From Mxb001 sp051007175 (GTDB taxonomy: Bacteria > Actinomycetota > Actinomycetes > S36-B12): a stretch of 19,574 bases of DNA. Below, in pieces: positions 7,633 to 14,280 of the stretch. Positions within the stretch are counted from its first letter, which is position 1; every line of letters starts with the position of its first letter. Under the pieces are notes generated by a model. That model saw only the letters and a list, made by a program, of their open reading frames with translations, had not been told where the DNA came from and did no database searches. Where the stretch lies: assembly GCA_051007175.1 (NCBI GenBank), contig JBPCSL010000091.1, positions 1 to 19,574 of the forward strand. The letters run 5' to 3'. The position numbers and the translations under genes were made by a program.

Positions 7633-8640
7633 ATGGCGTCTGCGACGGGCACGTCTCGACGTTCTGCGGCGCTTGTCGCCGGCCTCGCCTCGATCTCCGT
7701 GGGCGCCCTCACAGCCCTGCAGTCACGCATTAACGGTGAATTCGCGCGTGTCACCGGCAGCGGCCTGGAAGCGGCGGTCGTCAGTTTCGGTAGCGGATGG
7801 ATCCTCCTGACGGTTCTGCTGTTCGCCTGGCGACCCATGCGGACTGGGCTCCTCGACGTCAGGAATGCCCTCCGATCGGGCTCGCTACGCCCCTGGCAGA
7901 TCATGGGGGGATTCCTCGGCGCCTTCTTCGTGTGCGTCCAGAGCCTGAGCGTGCCTGTTGTCGGCGTCGCCGTCTTCACCCTCGCGGTGGTGGCCGGCCA
8001 AAGTTCCAACAGCCTCGTGGTCGACCGCATTGGCCTCGGGCCTGCCGGCAAGCAGCCGATCACCGGGGCGCGCGTCTTCTCTGCGGTCTTGGCGGTCGTT
8101 GCCGTGGCGGTAGCCGTGTCCGATCGTGTAGCCGAGCCGACGCAGGGCTGGATCCCGACCATCGTGGCCGCATTCGTCGCGGGGTTGGCGATCGCGGTGC
8201 AGCAGGCCCTGAATGGCCGCGTGGGTGCAGCCGCGGGCAATGGCTTCTCGGCGGCCTGGGTCAACTTCACTCTCGGTTGTGTGCTCCTGGGCGCGGCATT
8301 CGGCCTGGCCTGGGCGGTCACCGACTACGACCCGGCGGCCCTTCCGTCTACTCCCTGGTGGATCTATACGGGTGGGGCGATCGGTGTGGTCTTCATTGCC
8401 ACGGCGGCCTGGGTGGTCCAGAAGCTGGGCGTCCTGCTGTTCGCCCTCACCGCGATCATGGGGCAACTTATCGGCGCAGTCCTTCTGGACTGGCTCCTGC
8501 CCAGGCCGGGGGCGACTTTCCACGTCATGCTCATCGCCGGCGTCCTCCTGGCGGCCCTGGCGGTGGTGATCGGCGCACTTCCCGCACTCCTGGCCCGGCG
8601 TAGGCACTCCGCCCACCTGAGCGACCAGCCGCGTCACTAG
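7633..8640 (+). CDS. DMT-superfamily permease with two DUF606/YdcZ-like halves (335 aa)
   Basis: A polytopic membrane protein of about ten hydrophobic segments, resembling the drug/metabolite transporter superfamily. The two halves are visibly related: QSRINGEF with VVSFGSGWILL (about 30-59) corresponds to QQALNGRV with WVNFTLGCVLL (about 190-219), some 160 residues apart, as expected for fused YdcZ/DUF606 domains. The ATG lies 8 nt after the purH stop with only a weak purine-rich stretch before it and no -10 box, so it is probably translated from the purNH transcript. Its stop TAG is also the first half of the folD -10 box. The substrate is unknown; a metabolite related to purine or folate metabolism is only a guess from position. 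Confidence 0.78.
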   Translation: MASATGTSRRSAALVAGLASISVGALTALQSRINGEFARVTGSGLEAAVVSFGSGWILLTVLLFAWRPMRTGLLDVRNALRSGSLRPWQIMGGFLGAFFVCVQSLSVPVVGVAVFTLAVVAGQSSNSLVVDRIGLGPAGKQPITGARVFSAVLAVVAVAVAVSDRVAEPTQGWIPTIVAAFVAGLAIAVQQALNGRVGAAAGNGFSAAWVNFTLGCVLLGAAFGLAWAVTDYDPAALPSTPWWIYTGGAIGVVFIATAAWVVQKLGVLLFALTAIMGQLIGAVLLDWLLPRPGATFHVMLIAGVLLAALAVVIGALPALLARRRHSAHLSDQPRH

Positions 8641-8643
8641 GTT
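8638..8643 (+). promoter_or_regulatory. -10 box of folD (leaderless), made from a stop codon
   Basis: TAGGTT begins with the TAG stop codon of the upstream permease gene and ends 7 nt before the folD ATG at 8651. No Shine-Dalgarno is present in the gap. Confidence 0.55.
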
Positions 8644-8650
8644 GGCCCCC

Positions 8651-9493
8651 ATGACCGCGACCATTCTCGATGGCAAGGCCACCGCAGCGGCGGTGAAGGC
8701 AAGCCTGGCCGAGCGCGTGCAGGTGCTCAAGGCGAAGGGGATCCAGCCGGGCCTGGCCACGGTGCTCGTCGGCGACGATCCCGGCAGCCATGCCTACGTG
8801 GCCGGCAAGCATCGTGACTGCGCCGAGGTCGGCATCGCCTCGATTCGCGTCGACATGCCCGAGACCACGACTCAGGCGGAGGTCGAGGCCGCGGTCGCGC
8901 AACTCAATGCCGATCCCGCGGTCACCGGCTACATCGTCCAGCTGCCCCTGCCCCGGGGCCTCGACAGCAACCGGGTGCTGGAGCTCATGGATCCGCTCAA
9001 GGATGCCGACGGCCTGCATCCGATGAACCTCGGACGCCTGGTCCTCGGCATCGAGGCGCCGCTGCCCTGCACTCCGCGGGGCATCGTCGAGCTCCTCCGC
9101 GCGTACGACGTTCCGATCGCTGGCGCGGAGGTGTGCGTGATCGGCCGCGGCGTGACGGTGGGCCGTCCCCTGGGCCTGCTGCTCACGCGCAAGTCCGAGA
9201 ACGCCACCGTGACCCTGTGCCACACCGGCACACGTGACATGGCCGCCCACATCGCCCGGGCCGACATCGTCGTGGCGGCCGCGGGGGTCCCGCACTTCAT
9301 CACGCCTGGCATGGTCAAGCCGGGTGCCGCACTGGTCGACGTGGGCATTACCCGCACTGAGGCCGGCCTCCTCGGCGACATCGATCCCGCCTGCGCCGAG
9401 GTCGCCGGCTGGATCGCGCCGATGCCCGGGGGCACGGGACCCATGACACGCGCCATGCTCATCGCCAACGTCGTCGAGGCCGCGGAGAAGTGA
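8651..9493 (+). CDS. folD: Methylenetetrahydrofolate dehydrogenase / methenyltetrahydrofolate cyclohydrolase
   Basis: Bifunctional one-carbon enzyme that oxidises 5,10-methylene-THF to 10-formyl-THF through the methenyl form, in the cytoplasm. The active-site pair is seen as Tyr49 and Lys53 in SHAYVAGKHRDC. Other signatures are QLPLPRGL, PLKDADGLHP, the NADP-loop VIGRGVTVGRPLG and the C-terminal PMPGGTGPMTRAML. The 280-aa length is normal. An upstream in-frame TTG at 8642 would add three residues but lies inside the -10 box; the ATG at 8651 sits 7 nt after that box and gives the usual N-terminus TATILDGK. Its stop overlaps the DUF3017 GTG. It feeds PurN and PurH encoded just upstream. Confidence 0.96.
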   Translation: MTATILDGKATAAAVKASLAERVQVLKAKGIQPGLATVLVGDDPGSHAYVAGKHRDCAEVGIASIRVDMPETTTQAEVEAAVAQLNADPAVTGYIVQLPLPRGLDSNRVLELMDPLKDADGLHPMNLGRLVLGIEAPLPCTPRGIVELLRAYDVPIAGAEVCVIGRGVTVGRPLGLLLTRKSENATVTLCHTGTRDMAAHIARADIVVAAAGVPHFITPGMVKPGAALVDVGITRTEAGLLGDIDPACAEVAGWIAPMPGGTGPMTRAMLIANVVEAAEK

Positions 9494-9795
9494 GCGGCCT
9501 GGCCCCGGTCCACCAGCTGCGCCCCCGGCGGCGCCGCTGGTGGAGCCAGTGGCCTCTCACGCTCGTGCTCCTCGGAGTCGTGGCCTCGCTCGCCGTCGTG
9601 GCCCTCGATCGCTTCCGCCTGGGCTCGCTCATGCTCGCCGCGAGCGTGCTCCTGGCCTTCCTGCTGCGGCTTGTGCTGCCCTCCGACCGAGTCGGCATGC
9701 TGGCCGTGCGGTCCAAGACCGTCGACCTCGCGGTGCTCGGCGGCCTCGGCGTCGTGCTCACCGTCTTCGCCCTGTGGGTGCCTCCCCCCGCGTGA
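9490..9795 (+). CDS. DUF3017 small membrane protein (101 aa)
   Basis: A short membrane protein with a basic N-terminus (RPRRRRWW, 11-18) and three hydrophobic segments (about 21-39, 44-63 and 78-97). The loop DRVGMLAVRSKTVDLAVLG between the second and third segments is characteristic of DUF3017, a family found in actinobacteria next to folD. It starts with a GTG that overlaps the folD stop (GTGA), so expression is coupled to folD. The function of the family is not known. The basic N-terminus suggests the N-terminus is cytoplasmic. A strong inverted repeat covers its stop codon. Confidence 0.85.
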   Translation: MSGLAPVHQLRPRRRRWWSQWPLTLVLLGVVASLAVVALDRFRLGSLMLAASVLLAFLLRLVLPSDRVGMLAVRSKTVDLAVLGGLGVVLTVFALWVPPPA

Positions 9796-9802
9796 GGGGA
9801 GG
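9781..9802. terminator. GC-rich hairpin at the end of the folD-DUF3017 unit
   Basis: CCTCCCC (9781-9787) and GGGGAGG (9796-9802) form a perfect 7-bp stem with an 8-nt loop that contains the DUF3017 stop codon. No T-run follows, but many actinobacterial terminators lack one. It lies just before the mdh promoter, the expected place for a transcript boundary. Confidence 0.4.
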
Positions 9803-9816
9803 AGGCGCCCCGGGAC

Positions 9817-9822
9817 TAGCCT
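9817..9822 (+). promoter_or_regulatory. mdh: -10 box of mdh
   Basis: TAGCCT matches the local -10 consensus. Transcription would begin near 9829-9830, giving a leader of about 42 nt. The leader contains a palindrome and the Shine-Dalgarno GAGAGGGAGG (9858-9867), 4 nt before the GTG at 9872. Confidence 0.5.
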
Positions 9823-9835
9823 CGGAGCCGAGATC

Positions 9836-9849
9836 TCTCGACGTCGAGA
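9836..9849. promoter_or_regulatory. Perfect 14-bp palindrome in mdh leader, candidate operator
   Basis: TCTCGACGTCGAGA is a perfect dyad, with imperfect extension of symmetry to about 9830-9855. It begins about 6 nt after the predicted transcription start, where a bound dimeric repressor would block transcription. The half-site spacing is of the kind bound by MarR-type regulators. In Streptomyces the MarR-family protein TamR is reported to control aconitase, mdh and isocitrate dehydrogenase genes; whether its site matches this one must be compared. Confidence 0.45.
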
Positions 9850-9871
9850 TTTCTCCCGAGAGGGAGGTTCC

Positions 9872-10861
9872 GTGGCTCGCACACCCGTCAACGTCGCCGT
9901 CACCGGTGCTGCCGGTCAGATCGGCTACGCGCTGCTCTTCCGCATCGCCTCCGGGCAGATGCTGGGCCCTGACGTGCCCGTCCGGCTGCGCCTGCTGGAG
10001 GTCACCCCGGCGCTGCAGGCGGCGCAGGGCACGGCCATGGAGCTCGACGACTGCGCCTTCACGCTCCTCGACGGCATCGACATCACCGATGATCCGCGCG
10101 TCGCCTTCGACGGGGTCAACGTGGCCCTGCTCGTGGGAGCCCGGCCGCGCGGCCCCGGCATGGAGCGTCGGGACCTCCTCGAGGCCAACGGCGGCATCTT
10201 CAAGCCTCAGGGCGAGGCCCTCAACGCCCATGCGGCCGACGACGTGCGCATCCTGGTGGTCGGCAATCCCGCCAACACCAATGCGCTCATCGCCCAGTCG
10301 CACGCGCCCGACATCCCGGCCGAGCGCTTCACGGCCATGATGCGGCTCGACCACAATCGCGCGATCAGCCAGTTGTCGCAGAAGACCGGAGCCCACTTCT
10401 CGGAGATCAAGAAGGTCACGGTCTGGGGCAACCACTCGGCCTCGCAGTACCCCGATCTCACCCATGCCACGGTGGCGGGTCGCCCCGCCATGGAGGTCGT
10501 GGGAGACCCCGCGTGGCATCCCGAGACCTTCATCCCCACGGTCGCCAAGCGCGGCGCGGCCATCATCGATGCCCGTGGGGCGTCGTCGGCAGCGTCGGCA
10601 GCCAATGCGGCGATCGACCATGTCCACGACTGGGTGCTGGGCACCCCCGAGGGCGACTGGGTGTCGGCCGGCGTCCCGTCCGACGGCTCCTACGGCATCC
10701 CCGAGGGCATCATCTGCGGATTCCCCTGCGTCTCCCGCGACGGCTCCTGGGAGATCGTGCAGGACCTGTCGATCGACGACTTCTCCCGCTCCCGCATCGA
10801 TGCCTCCGTGGCGGAGCTGCTCGAGGAGCGCGAGGCTGTCCAGGGCCTCGGCCTGCTGTAG
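9872..10861 (+). CDS. mdh: Malate dehydrogenase, NAD-dependent, cytosolic-type (329 aa)
   Basis: Oxidises malate to oxaloacetate in the TCA cycle. It belongs to the type resembling eukaryotic cytosolic MDH. The NAD-binding loop is GAAGQIG (12-18) and Glu43 at the end of the second strand (RLRLLE) favours NAD over NADP. The substrate-binding loop RPRGPGMERRDLL gives the expected arginines (Arg92, Arg98). Asn131 is in NPANTN, Asp159 and Arg162 in RLDHNR, and the catalytic base His187 in WGNHS. The length is normal. GTG at 9872 is chosen because of the adjacent GAGAGGGAGG and the family N-terminus; the frame itself is open further upstream. It stands alone transcriptionally, with a hairpin and its own promoter upstream and icd following after 37 bp with a separate -10 box. 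Confidence 0.96.
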   Translation: MARTPVNVAVTGAAGQIGYALLFRIASGQMLGPDVPVRLRLLEVTPALQAAQGTAMELDDCAFTLLDGIDITDDPRVAFDGVNVALLVGARPRGPGMERRDLLEANGGIFKPQGEALNAHAADDVRILVVGNPANTNALIAQSHAPDIPAERFTAMMRLDHNRAISQLSQKTGAHFSEIKKVTVWGNHSASQYPDLTHATVAGRPAMEVVGDPAWHPETFIPTVAKRGAAIIDARGASSAASAANAAIDHVHDWVLGTPEGDWVSAGVPSDGSYGIPEGIICGFPCVSRDGSWEIVQDLSIDDFSRSRIDASVAELLEEREAVQGLGLL

Positions 10862-10869
10862 TCCCCCGT

Positions 10870-10875
10870 TACTCT
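10870..10875 (+). promoter_or_regulatory. icd: Candidate -10 box of icd
   Basis: TACTCT fits TAnnnT, 23 nt before the GTG at 10899. The expected start near 10882 would leave only a very short leader holding the purine-rich GAGGAAG (10881-10887), about 11 nt from the GTG. Read-through from mdh is an alternative source of transcription. Confidence 0.35.
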
Positions 10876-10898
10876 GCGATGAGGAAGTGATCCCGAAC

Positions 10899-12113
10899 GT
10901 GGCGAAGATCAAGGTCGTGAACCCGGTCGTCGAGCTCGATGGCGACGAGATGACGCGCATCATCTGGCAGTTCATCAAGGATCAGTTGATCCTGCCTTAC
11001 CTCGATATCGACCTGAAGTACTACGACCTCGGCATCGAGTACCGCGACGAGACCGACGACCAGGTGACGATCGATGCCGCGCACGCCATCCAGAAGTACG
11101 GCGTAGGGGTCAAGTGCGCCACCATCACCCCGGACGAGGCGAGGGTCGAGGAGTTCGGCCTGAAGAAGATGTGGAAGTCCCCCAACGGCACGATCCGCAA
11201 CATCCTCGGCGGGGTCATCTTCCGCGAGCCGATCATCATCAGCAATATCCCGCGGCTCGTGCCGACCTGGACCAAGCCGATCATCGTGGGCCGCCATGCC
11301 TTCGGCGACCAGTACCGCGCGACGGATTTCAAGGTCCCCGGTGCCGGCACCCTCACCATGACCTTCACCCCTGCTGATGGCTCGGCGCCCATGGAGTTCA
11401 ACGTCTTCGACTTCACCGGGTCCGGCGTGGCCATGGGCATGTACAACCTCGACGAGTCGATCCGTGACTTCGCGCGGGCCTCCTTCCGCTACGGGTTGTC
11501 ACGGAACTACCCCGTCTACATGTCCACGAAGAACACGATCCTCAAGGCCTATGACGGCCGCTTCAAGGACATCTTCGCCGAGGTCTTCGACGCGGAATTC
11601 AAGGCGGAGTTCGAGGCCGCGGGCCTCACCTACGAGCATCGCCTCATCGATGACATGGTCGCCAGCGCCCTCAAGTGGGAGGGCGGCTACGTCTGGGCCT
11701 GCAAGAACTACGACGGCGACGTGCAGTCCGACACCGTGGCCCAGGGATTCGGCTCCCTGGGTCTCATGACCAGCGTGCTCATGACGCCGGACGGCAGGAC
11801 CGTCGAGGCGGAGGCCGCCCACGGCACGGTGACGCGTCACTACCGGCAGCACCAGAAGGGCCAGCCGACGTCGACGAACCCCATCGCCTCGATCTTCGCC
11901 TGGACCCAGGGGCTGGAGCATCGCGGGAAGCTCGACGGCACGCCGGACGTCTCCGCCTTCGCGCGCACGCTCGAGCGTGTCTGCGTCGAGACGGTGGAGC
12001 AGGGGAAGATGACGAAGGACCTTGCCCTCCTCATCGGCCCGGATCAGCCGTGGCTCACCACCCAGGACTTCCTGGCCGCCATCGACGACAACCTGCAGAA
12101 GGCGATGGCCTAG
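10899..12113 (+). CDS. icd: Isocitrate dehydrogenase, NADP-type homodimeric, eukaryote-like (404 aa)
   Basis: Oxidative decarboxylation of isocitrate to 2-oxoglutarate with NADPH formation. It belongs to the homodimeric class shared with eukaryotic cytosolic and mitochondrial IDH, not the monomeric 740-aa class. Isocitrate-binding residues are seen in SPNGTIRN (94-101, Arg100), Arg109 in FREP and Arg132 in GRHAFGDQYRATDF; this numbering coincides with the human IDH1 arginines. The metal-binding segment near KNYDGDVQSD and the cofactor region EAAHGTVTRHYR are intact. The frame is open upstream into mdh; GTG at 10899 gives the family start AKIKVVNPVVELDGDEMTR. A GTG at 10887 would add four residues but lies within the purine-rich stretch. 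The TAG stop doubles as part of the xth promoter. Confidence 0.95.
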   Translation: MAKIKVVNPVVELDGDEMTRIIWQFIKDQLILPYLDIDLKYYDLGIEYRDETDDQVTIDAAHAIQKYGVGVKCATITPDEARVEEFGLKKMWKSPNGTIRNILGGVIFREPIIISNIPRLVPTWTKPIIVGRHAFGDQYRATDFKVPGAGTLTMTFTPADGSAPMEFNVFDFTGSGVAMGMYNLDESIRDFARASFRYGLSRNYPVYMSTKNTILKAYDGRFKDIFAEVFDAEFKAEFEAAGLTYEHRLIDDMVASALKWEGGYVWACKNYDGDVQSDTVAQGFGSLGLMTSVLMTPDGRTVEAEAAHGTVTRHYRQHQKGQPTSTNPIASIFAWTQGLEHRGKLDGTPDVSAFARTLERVCVETVEQGKMTKDLALLIGPDQPWLTTQDFLAAIDDNLQKAMA

Positions 12114-12116
12114 CCT
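12111..12116 (+). promoter_or_regulatory. -10 box of xth (leaderless), made from the icd stop codon
   Basis: TAGCCT starts with the icd TAG stop and ends 6 nt before the ATG at 12123. There is no Shine-Dalgarno between them. Confidence 0.55.
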
Positions 12117-12122
12117 CCCCGC

Positions 12123-12968
12123 ATGCCGCGCAGAGCCAAGGCCTTCACCACCGTCACTGCCAACGTCAATGGAATTCGCGCGGCCGCACGCCGCGGCGGC
12201 CTCGACTGGCTGGCCGATCTCGACGCCGACATCGTGTGCCTGCAGGAGGTGCGGGCCACCCACGAGCAGCTCCACGAGCAGCTGGCCGGCAGCGGCCTGT
12301 CGCATCTGCACGTGTCGCATAGCGCGTCGGAGACCCTCGGTCGCAACGGCGTTGCCGTGCTCACGCGTGCCCAGCCCTCGGCAGTCCGAGACAACCTCGG
12401 GCCCGCGGAGTTCGCCCGACAGGGTCGCTGGGTCGAGACCGATGTGGAAACCCCGCTGGGGCCGATGACGGTCGTGTCCGCCTACGTGCACACGGGCGAG
12501 GCCGGCACCCCGCGGCAAGCCGAGAAGTACCGCTTCCTCGATGCCATGGAGAAGCGCATGGGCGCACTGCGTCGCCAGGCATCACGCCGCACGGGCCATG
12601 TGCTCATCACCGGCGACTTCAATGTCGCCCAGGCCGAGATCGACATCAAGAACTGGCGGGCCAACCGCGACAAGGCGGGATTCCTTCCCGAGGAGCGCGC
12701 CTACCTGGATCGCTGGTGCGGACCTGCCGGCGGCCGGCCCGGTCCCTGGCACGACCTCGGTCGCATCTGGGGCGGGGAGGGTCCGGGCCCCTACACCTGG
12801 TGGTCCTGGCGCGGGCGCGGATTCGATACCGACGGGGGCTGGCGCATCGACTATCAAGTGACGACGCCCGGTCTCGCGGCCCGCTCGACCGGGGCCTGGG
12901 TGGGCAAGGCGGCCGCCTATGCCGAGCGTTGGAGCGACCATGCGGCCCTCGTGGTGACCTTCGCGTGA
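12123..12968 (+). CDS. xth: Exonuclease III-type AP endonuclease (281 aa)
   Basis: Base-excision-repair nuclease of the exonuclease III/EEP family, which cleaves 5' to abasic sites and removes blocked 3' ends. The motifs appear in order: TANVNGIRAA (N-terminal Asn), metal-binding Glu in CLQEVRAT, GRNGVAVLTR, the catalytic Tyr in SAYVHTGE, GDFNVAQAEIDIKN with the Asp/Asn pair, WSWRGRGFDTDGGWRIDY with the family's RIDY, and the terminal WSDHAALVVTF with the Asp-His pair. Nothing essential is missing. It has its own leaderless promoter over the icd stop, so it is probably independent of the TCA genes. The symbol covers xthA/exoA-type enzymes; the exact subtype is not decided. Confidence 0.94.
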   Translation: MPRRAKAFTTVTANVNGIRAAARRGGLDWLADLDADIVCLQEVRATHEQLHEQLAGSGLSHLHVSHSASETLGRNGVAVLTRAQPSAVRDNLGPAEFARQGRWVETDVETPLGPMTVVSAYVHTGEAGTPRQAEKYRFLDAMEKRMGALRRQASRRTGHVLITGDFNVAQAEIDIKNWRANRDKAGFLPEERAYLDRWCGPAGGRPGPWHDLGRIWGGEGPGPYTWWSWRGRGFDTDGGWRIDYQVTTPGLAARSTGAWVGKAAAYAERWSDHAALVVTFA

Positions 12969-12980
12969 TCGACGGCCCCG

Positions 12981-12986
12981 TATCCT
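12981..12986 (+). promoter_or_regulatory. -10 box of the CBS-domain gene (leaderless)
   Basis: TATCCT, the closest to the sigma-70 consensus in this window, ends 6 nt before the ATG at 12993. Confidence 0.6.
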
Positions 12987-12992
12987 GACCGG

Positions 12993-14276
12993 ATGAGCGG
13001 CCTCCTGTGGTCGATCGGCCTGGTGCTGCTGATCACCCTCTTCGGTGCGATCTTCGTCGCGGCCGAGATCGCACTGGTCTCCCTGCGCGACAGCCAGATC
13101 GAGCGGCTCTCGACACAGGGACGCCGTGGCCGCTGGCTCGCCGCCCTCACTGCCCAGCCCAATAGGTTCCTGGCCGCCGTGCAGGTGGGAGTCACGCTCA
13201 TGGCCGTCGTCTCCGCCGCCTTCGGCGAGGCGAGGATCACGCCCTACCTCGAGCCGGTCTTCGAGGGCTGGGGCATCTCGGCGACCTGGGCCGACATCCT
13301 GGCCTTCATTGTCGTCGCCCTTGCCATCGCCTTCGTGACCATCGTCATCGGCGAACTCGTGCCGAAGCGCCTCGCCCTGCAGCGACCTGAGGCCACGGCT
13401 CTCGTCCTCTCGGGTCCCCTCGAGTTGGTCGCCCGCGTGATGCGGCCCTTCATCTGGTTGCTGTCGGTGTCGACCAACGCGATCGTGCGCCTCCTCGGCG
13501 GCAATCCGGAGGCTGGCAAGGAGCAGATCACCGGCGAGGAGCTGCGCGACATCGTGGCCGCGCATGAGGACCTCACCGCGGAGGAGCGCGCGCTCATCGA
13601 CGATGTCTTCGACGCCGGAGACCGCGAGCTGAAGGAGGTCATGACTCCGCGCACCGAAGCGGCGTTCATGGACGCCTCCATGCCGATTACCCAGGCGGCA
13701 CAGGAGGTGTCCGTCGCGCCCTATTCGCGCTACCCCGTCGTCCGCGGTTCGGCCGACGACGTGGTCGGCGTCGTGCACGTGCGCGAGATCCTCGACCCCG
13801 GTGTGACCGAGCGGGCGAGGACGGTGGGCGACCTGGCGCGCCCGATCGTGCTCTTCCCCGGCACCAAGCAGGTGATCCCGGCGCTCACGGAGATGAGGCG
13901 GCAGCGCCAGCACCTCGCGATCGTGGTCGACGAGTACGGCGGCACCGCGGGGATCGTCTCCCTGGAGGACCTGGTCGAGGAGCTCATCGGCGACATCCGC
14001 GACGAGTACGACGTGGTCCAGCAGGGGCCACGCTCCGAGGTCGATGGCCTGCTCAACCTCGAGGACTTCGCTGAGGAGACCGGGGTCGACCTCCCGGAGG
14101 GGCCCTATGAGACTGCGGCGGGATTCGTGATGTCACGGCTGGGCGAGCTCCCGTCGGTGGGTGCGACCGTGGAGGTCGCCGGGCATGTCCTCACGGTCTC
14201 GGAGATGGACGGTCGACGTGTCGCGCGCCTGCGGGTGACGCCGGTGCCGCCGCCAGCGGAGCCGCTGACAGAATGA
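12993..14276 (+). CDS. CNNM (DUF21)/CBS-pair/CorC_HlyC membrane protein (427 aa)
   Basis: A member of the hemolysin C/CorC/CNNM family, thought to act in magnesium or other divalent cation transport. The N-terminal CNNM domain (about 1-190) has hydrophobic segments near 7-29, 60-76, 102-122 and 136-166 and the family stretches AAEIALVSLRDSQIERL and VIGELVPKRLALQ. The CBS pair follows: VMTPRTEAAFMD with YSRYPVVRGS (about 217-268), then AIVVDEYGGTAGIVSLEDLVEE (about 280-335). The CorC_HlyC domain fills about 345-415. The older hemolysin name is not supported as a function. The ATG is set by the -10 box 6 nt upstream. It is followed almost directly by trpS. Confidence 0.93.
   Translation: MSGLLWSIGLVLLITLFGAIFVAAEIALVSLRDSQIERLSTQGRRGRWLAALTAQPNRFLAAVQVGVTLMAVVSAAFGEARITPYLEPVFEGWGISATWADILAFIVVALAIAFVTIVIGELVPKRLALQRPEATALVLSGPLELVARVMRPFIWLLSVSTNAIVRLLGGNPEAGKEQITGEELRDIVAAHEDLTAEERALIDDVFDAGDRELKEVMTPRTEAAFMDASMPITQAAQEVSVAPYSRYPVVRGSADDVVGVVHVREILDPGVTERARTVGDLARPIVLFPGTKQVIPALTEMRRQRQHLAIVVDEYGGTAGIVSLEDLVEELIGDIRDEYDVVQQGPRSEVDGLLNLEDFAEETGVDLPEGPYETAAGFVMSRLGELPSVGATVEVAGHVLTVSEMDGRRVARLRVTPVPPPAEPLTE
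14269..14274 (+). promoter_or_regulatory. trpS: Candidate -10 box of trpS (leaderless)
   Basis: CAGAAT keeps A2 and T6 of TAnnnT, ends exactly 6 nt before the GTG at 14281, and its last base is the first base of the upstream stop codon. The first-position mismatch lowers confidence. Confidence 0.4.
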
Positions 14277-14280
14277 CCGG

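Noticed and set aside
7651..7662. ACGTC/GACGT inverted repeat near the permease start, partly resembling the mdh palindrome
   Set aside because: It lies inside the coding region, matches only about half of the mdh site, and has no promoter next to it.
10879..10890. Three-codon upstream reading frame (Met-Arg-Lys-stop) before icd as a leader peptide
   Set aside because: It is too short to carry regulatory codons, is not preceded by a ribosome site, and is easily explained by chance in the purine-rich stretch that probably serves as the icd ribosome site.
12582..13913. 443-residue minus-strand open frame across xth and the CBS gene
   Set aside because: It spans two well-supported plus-strand genes, has low-complexity Arg/Gly/Asp/His composition and shows no domain.
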